Shown here: positions 62,401 to 64,000 of the stretch, in pieces
Layout of the letters: the number at the start of each line of letters is the position of its first letter
Numbering within the stretch: position 1 is the stretch's first letter
NCBI RefSeq assembly: GCF_003171515.1
Contig: NC_089393.1
Coordinates: forward strand, 1,984,001 to 2,048,000
Direction: 5' to 3'
Source of the DNA: Pyrenophora tritici-repentis
Lineage: Eukaryota > Ascomycota > Dothideomycetes > Pleosporales > Pleosporaceae
DNA length: 64,000 bases
Made by a program: the position numbers and the translations under genes
Notes under the pieces: model-generated
Databases searched by the model: none
What the model was told of the DNA's origin: nothing
What the model saw: the letters and a program-made list of their open reading frames with translations, nothing else

Positions 62401-64000
62401 AGAATAATCGCTGTAGAATAGACAAGCGCACGTACTATCACTTAAAAGCTCAATGAAGCACACGGTGGGTTTGAGTACCAGTTGGTGTGGTTGCTACTGC
62501 GACGTGATGTGCGCCGCTTTGGGGTTGTCGAACGCTACATGTCTTTTTCATAATAAGGCTTCTGGCTGGGGAGAGGCTAGAGGAGGTGATTGGGAGTATC
62601 TCGTGATGATATGTGGCAAGTAAGTGGCGGGTGAGCAGTTTTAACGGGGAACTCATGCCGAGGCACGTGTATGGTGAGAGAGTCAGTATTTGGAGCGGAA
62701 GGAATTGATCTGAATGTATTGAGAGGAAGGAAGGAAGCTAGGTGCGGGGCTCTACGTCACCAATTATTATTACATCACACCAAACTATGCGGAAGCTGGA
62801 ATGAGAATCTCGCTTTCGTCGGTAATACCGGTGGTGACACCGTCTCATAAGCGGTTTCCAGAATGACACGAGCACATCGACAAGATCCGCATATACACCT
62901 GAATGCGAAGGTAGTGGTGGGATATTCGGCCAATGTGTAAGCGAATGCCCGTTGTGGAAGGGGAGCACTTTAGGAAGGAGCGACTGATGTATCGCAACGA
63001 CCGCATATGATGTTTTGTAACTGCGTGAGCAGTGTCGGGTAGAGGCTGAGGATCAACGATTGTATTGCTATCTGTTGTCGTGTTGTGATGTCTGTGTACA
63101 AGAGCTCTCGGCTCAGAGGTAAGTGCACTTGCCCACCGGACAGTGCCTGCTACAATAGGATATCATGTGACTCTAGTCACGTGGTTACATGTTTAGCCTA
63201 TGTCATAACTGCTATACAAGGGCTGTCACTCACCGCGAATAGCAAGCCATTGGTAAGAATCACCGATCAGTAATCGAGAGCAACAAATCATACCGTTGTG
63301 ACTCAGATCCTGCTAGTTCCGTTGCGTAGGCCGCTATCCGCTCTGTTTGCGCCTCGCTTAGTGTCACAACAAACACCACATTTACTTCGCCCAAAATCTC
63401 ATTTACGAATTCAATCTCACTATATGTATTAAATAGAATCAACTTTTATCCACTAACCAGCAGCAGCTCAAGACATTACAGCCGGACGGTGGTCAAACCA
63501 ACGAAAGGACCTGTAGTGAGTAGTAGGCGACCATTTCTTTTTGCATTCGTTCGAGCCACTGCTGTGCCACTTTGAGGTCCCTTTTTTACCTTTGGTTTCC
63601 TTGTTTCCAAGGAAGATGCGAATTTACTATGATGGTTACATCATTTATTTAATCTCAATAAGAACTTTGTTGCTGTATTTTGTGGCATCTGCTACAGTCT
63701 TCTTCCATCTCTGCATCATACAGCAAACCTGTTATGTAGCTGCCTCTCATGTATCTGCACCAAAAAAATAGTATGTCTACAACCCACGTAGACGTGTAGA
63801 TGTCGTTGAGATAGCCTTGCCAAGCTTCGCGCCCACTTCCGCATTCGACCAAAACTCCACCAAAACCTCGAATCCATCCACTTACCAAGCACCGACGGCC
63901 GCATAATCACCGCATGTGTTTTCTAGTCGGTCACGTACTAGACCAGGCTTTGTGTTTGGGGAAACCGCAGACACGACATGGCATGTTTTGAAGATCGGCT
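62401..64000. other. No gene supported to the window end
   Basis: 1.6 kb of short ORFs on both strands without motifs, conserved composition or consistent splice signals. It may be decayed sequence or the flank of a gene beyond the window. Confidence 0.35.

Overview
The window is nuclear DNA of a filamentous ascomycete. The genes are split by short GT-AG introns (mostly 47-60 bp), the proteome is typically fungal (Mediator, SNARE, ADP/ATP carrier, HeLo-like/NACHT/ankyrin NLR remnants), and a fungal Ty1/copia element and hAT-type MITEs are present. The protein families and intron style suggest Dothideomycetes, Pleosporales (Pyrenophora/Alternaria-like). That placement is inference from family resemblance, not a search result.

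Left part (about 1-17 kb) is an ordinary gene-dense region: a C2H2 zinc-finger protein (-), an ankyrin-like protein with a problematic 5' end (-), an ING/PHD chromatin reader (-), a Gfd2/YDR514C-like DEDDh exonuclease-fold protein with an RGG tail (+), a BOR1-type borate/anion transporter (+), an amidase (-), and the divergent pair MMTAG2-like (-) and MED6 (+).

A complete 6,095-bp Ty1/copia retrotransposon lies at 17.26-23.35 kb. Its two LTRs look identical, it has a 5-bp target duplication, and it carries an extra ORF ahead of Gag-Pol. It is probably a recent insertion.

Middle part (25-49 kb): a Ran1/Ksp1-like protein kinase (-), enolase-phosphatase E1 (+, six exons with a 14-nt micro-exon and long introns), the SNARE SEC22 (-), an Asx-homology-domain protein (+), a Pro-rich conserved hypothetical protein (+) and the mitochondrial ADP/ATP carrier (-). 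Several intergenic stretches of 1-3 kb hold no recognisable gene.

Between these genes, and in the last 15 kb, is a decayed accessory compartment. It contains a coiled-coil gene (39.4-41.7 kb) kept in one frame for 786 codons but carrying eight in-frame stops, all TAA/TAG; a broken NACHT-ankyrin NLR; a broken superfamily-1 helicase; an unknown broken gene near 61-62 kb; an internally deleted hAT transposon; and three hAT-type MITEs with perfect 8-bp target duplications, one sitting inside the unknown broken gene. The recurring Gln-codon-to-stop pattern (CAA/CAG to TAA/TAG) fits C-to-T mutation such as RIP. The 39.4-kb locus deserves a transcript-level look because its frame is otherwise undamaged.

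All intron boundaries were placed by eye from GT/AG signals and frame continuity. No database search or alignment was run. No tRNA, rRNA or CRISPR was recognised.
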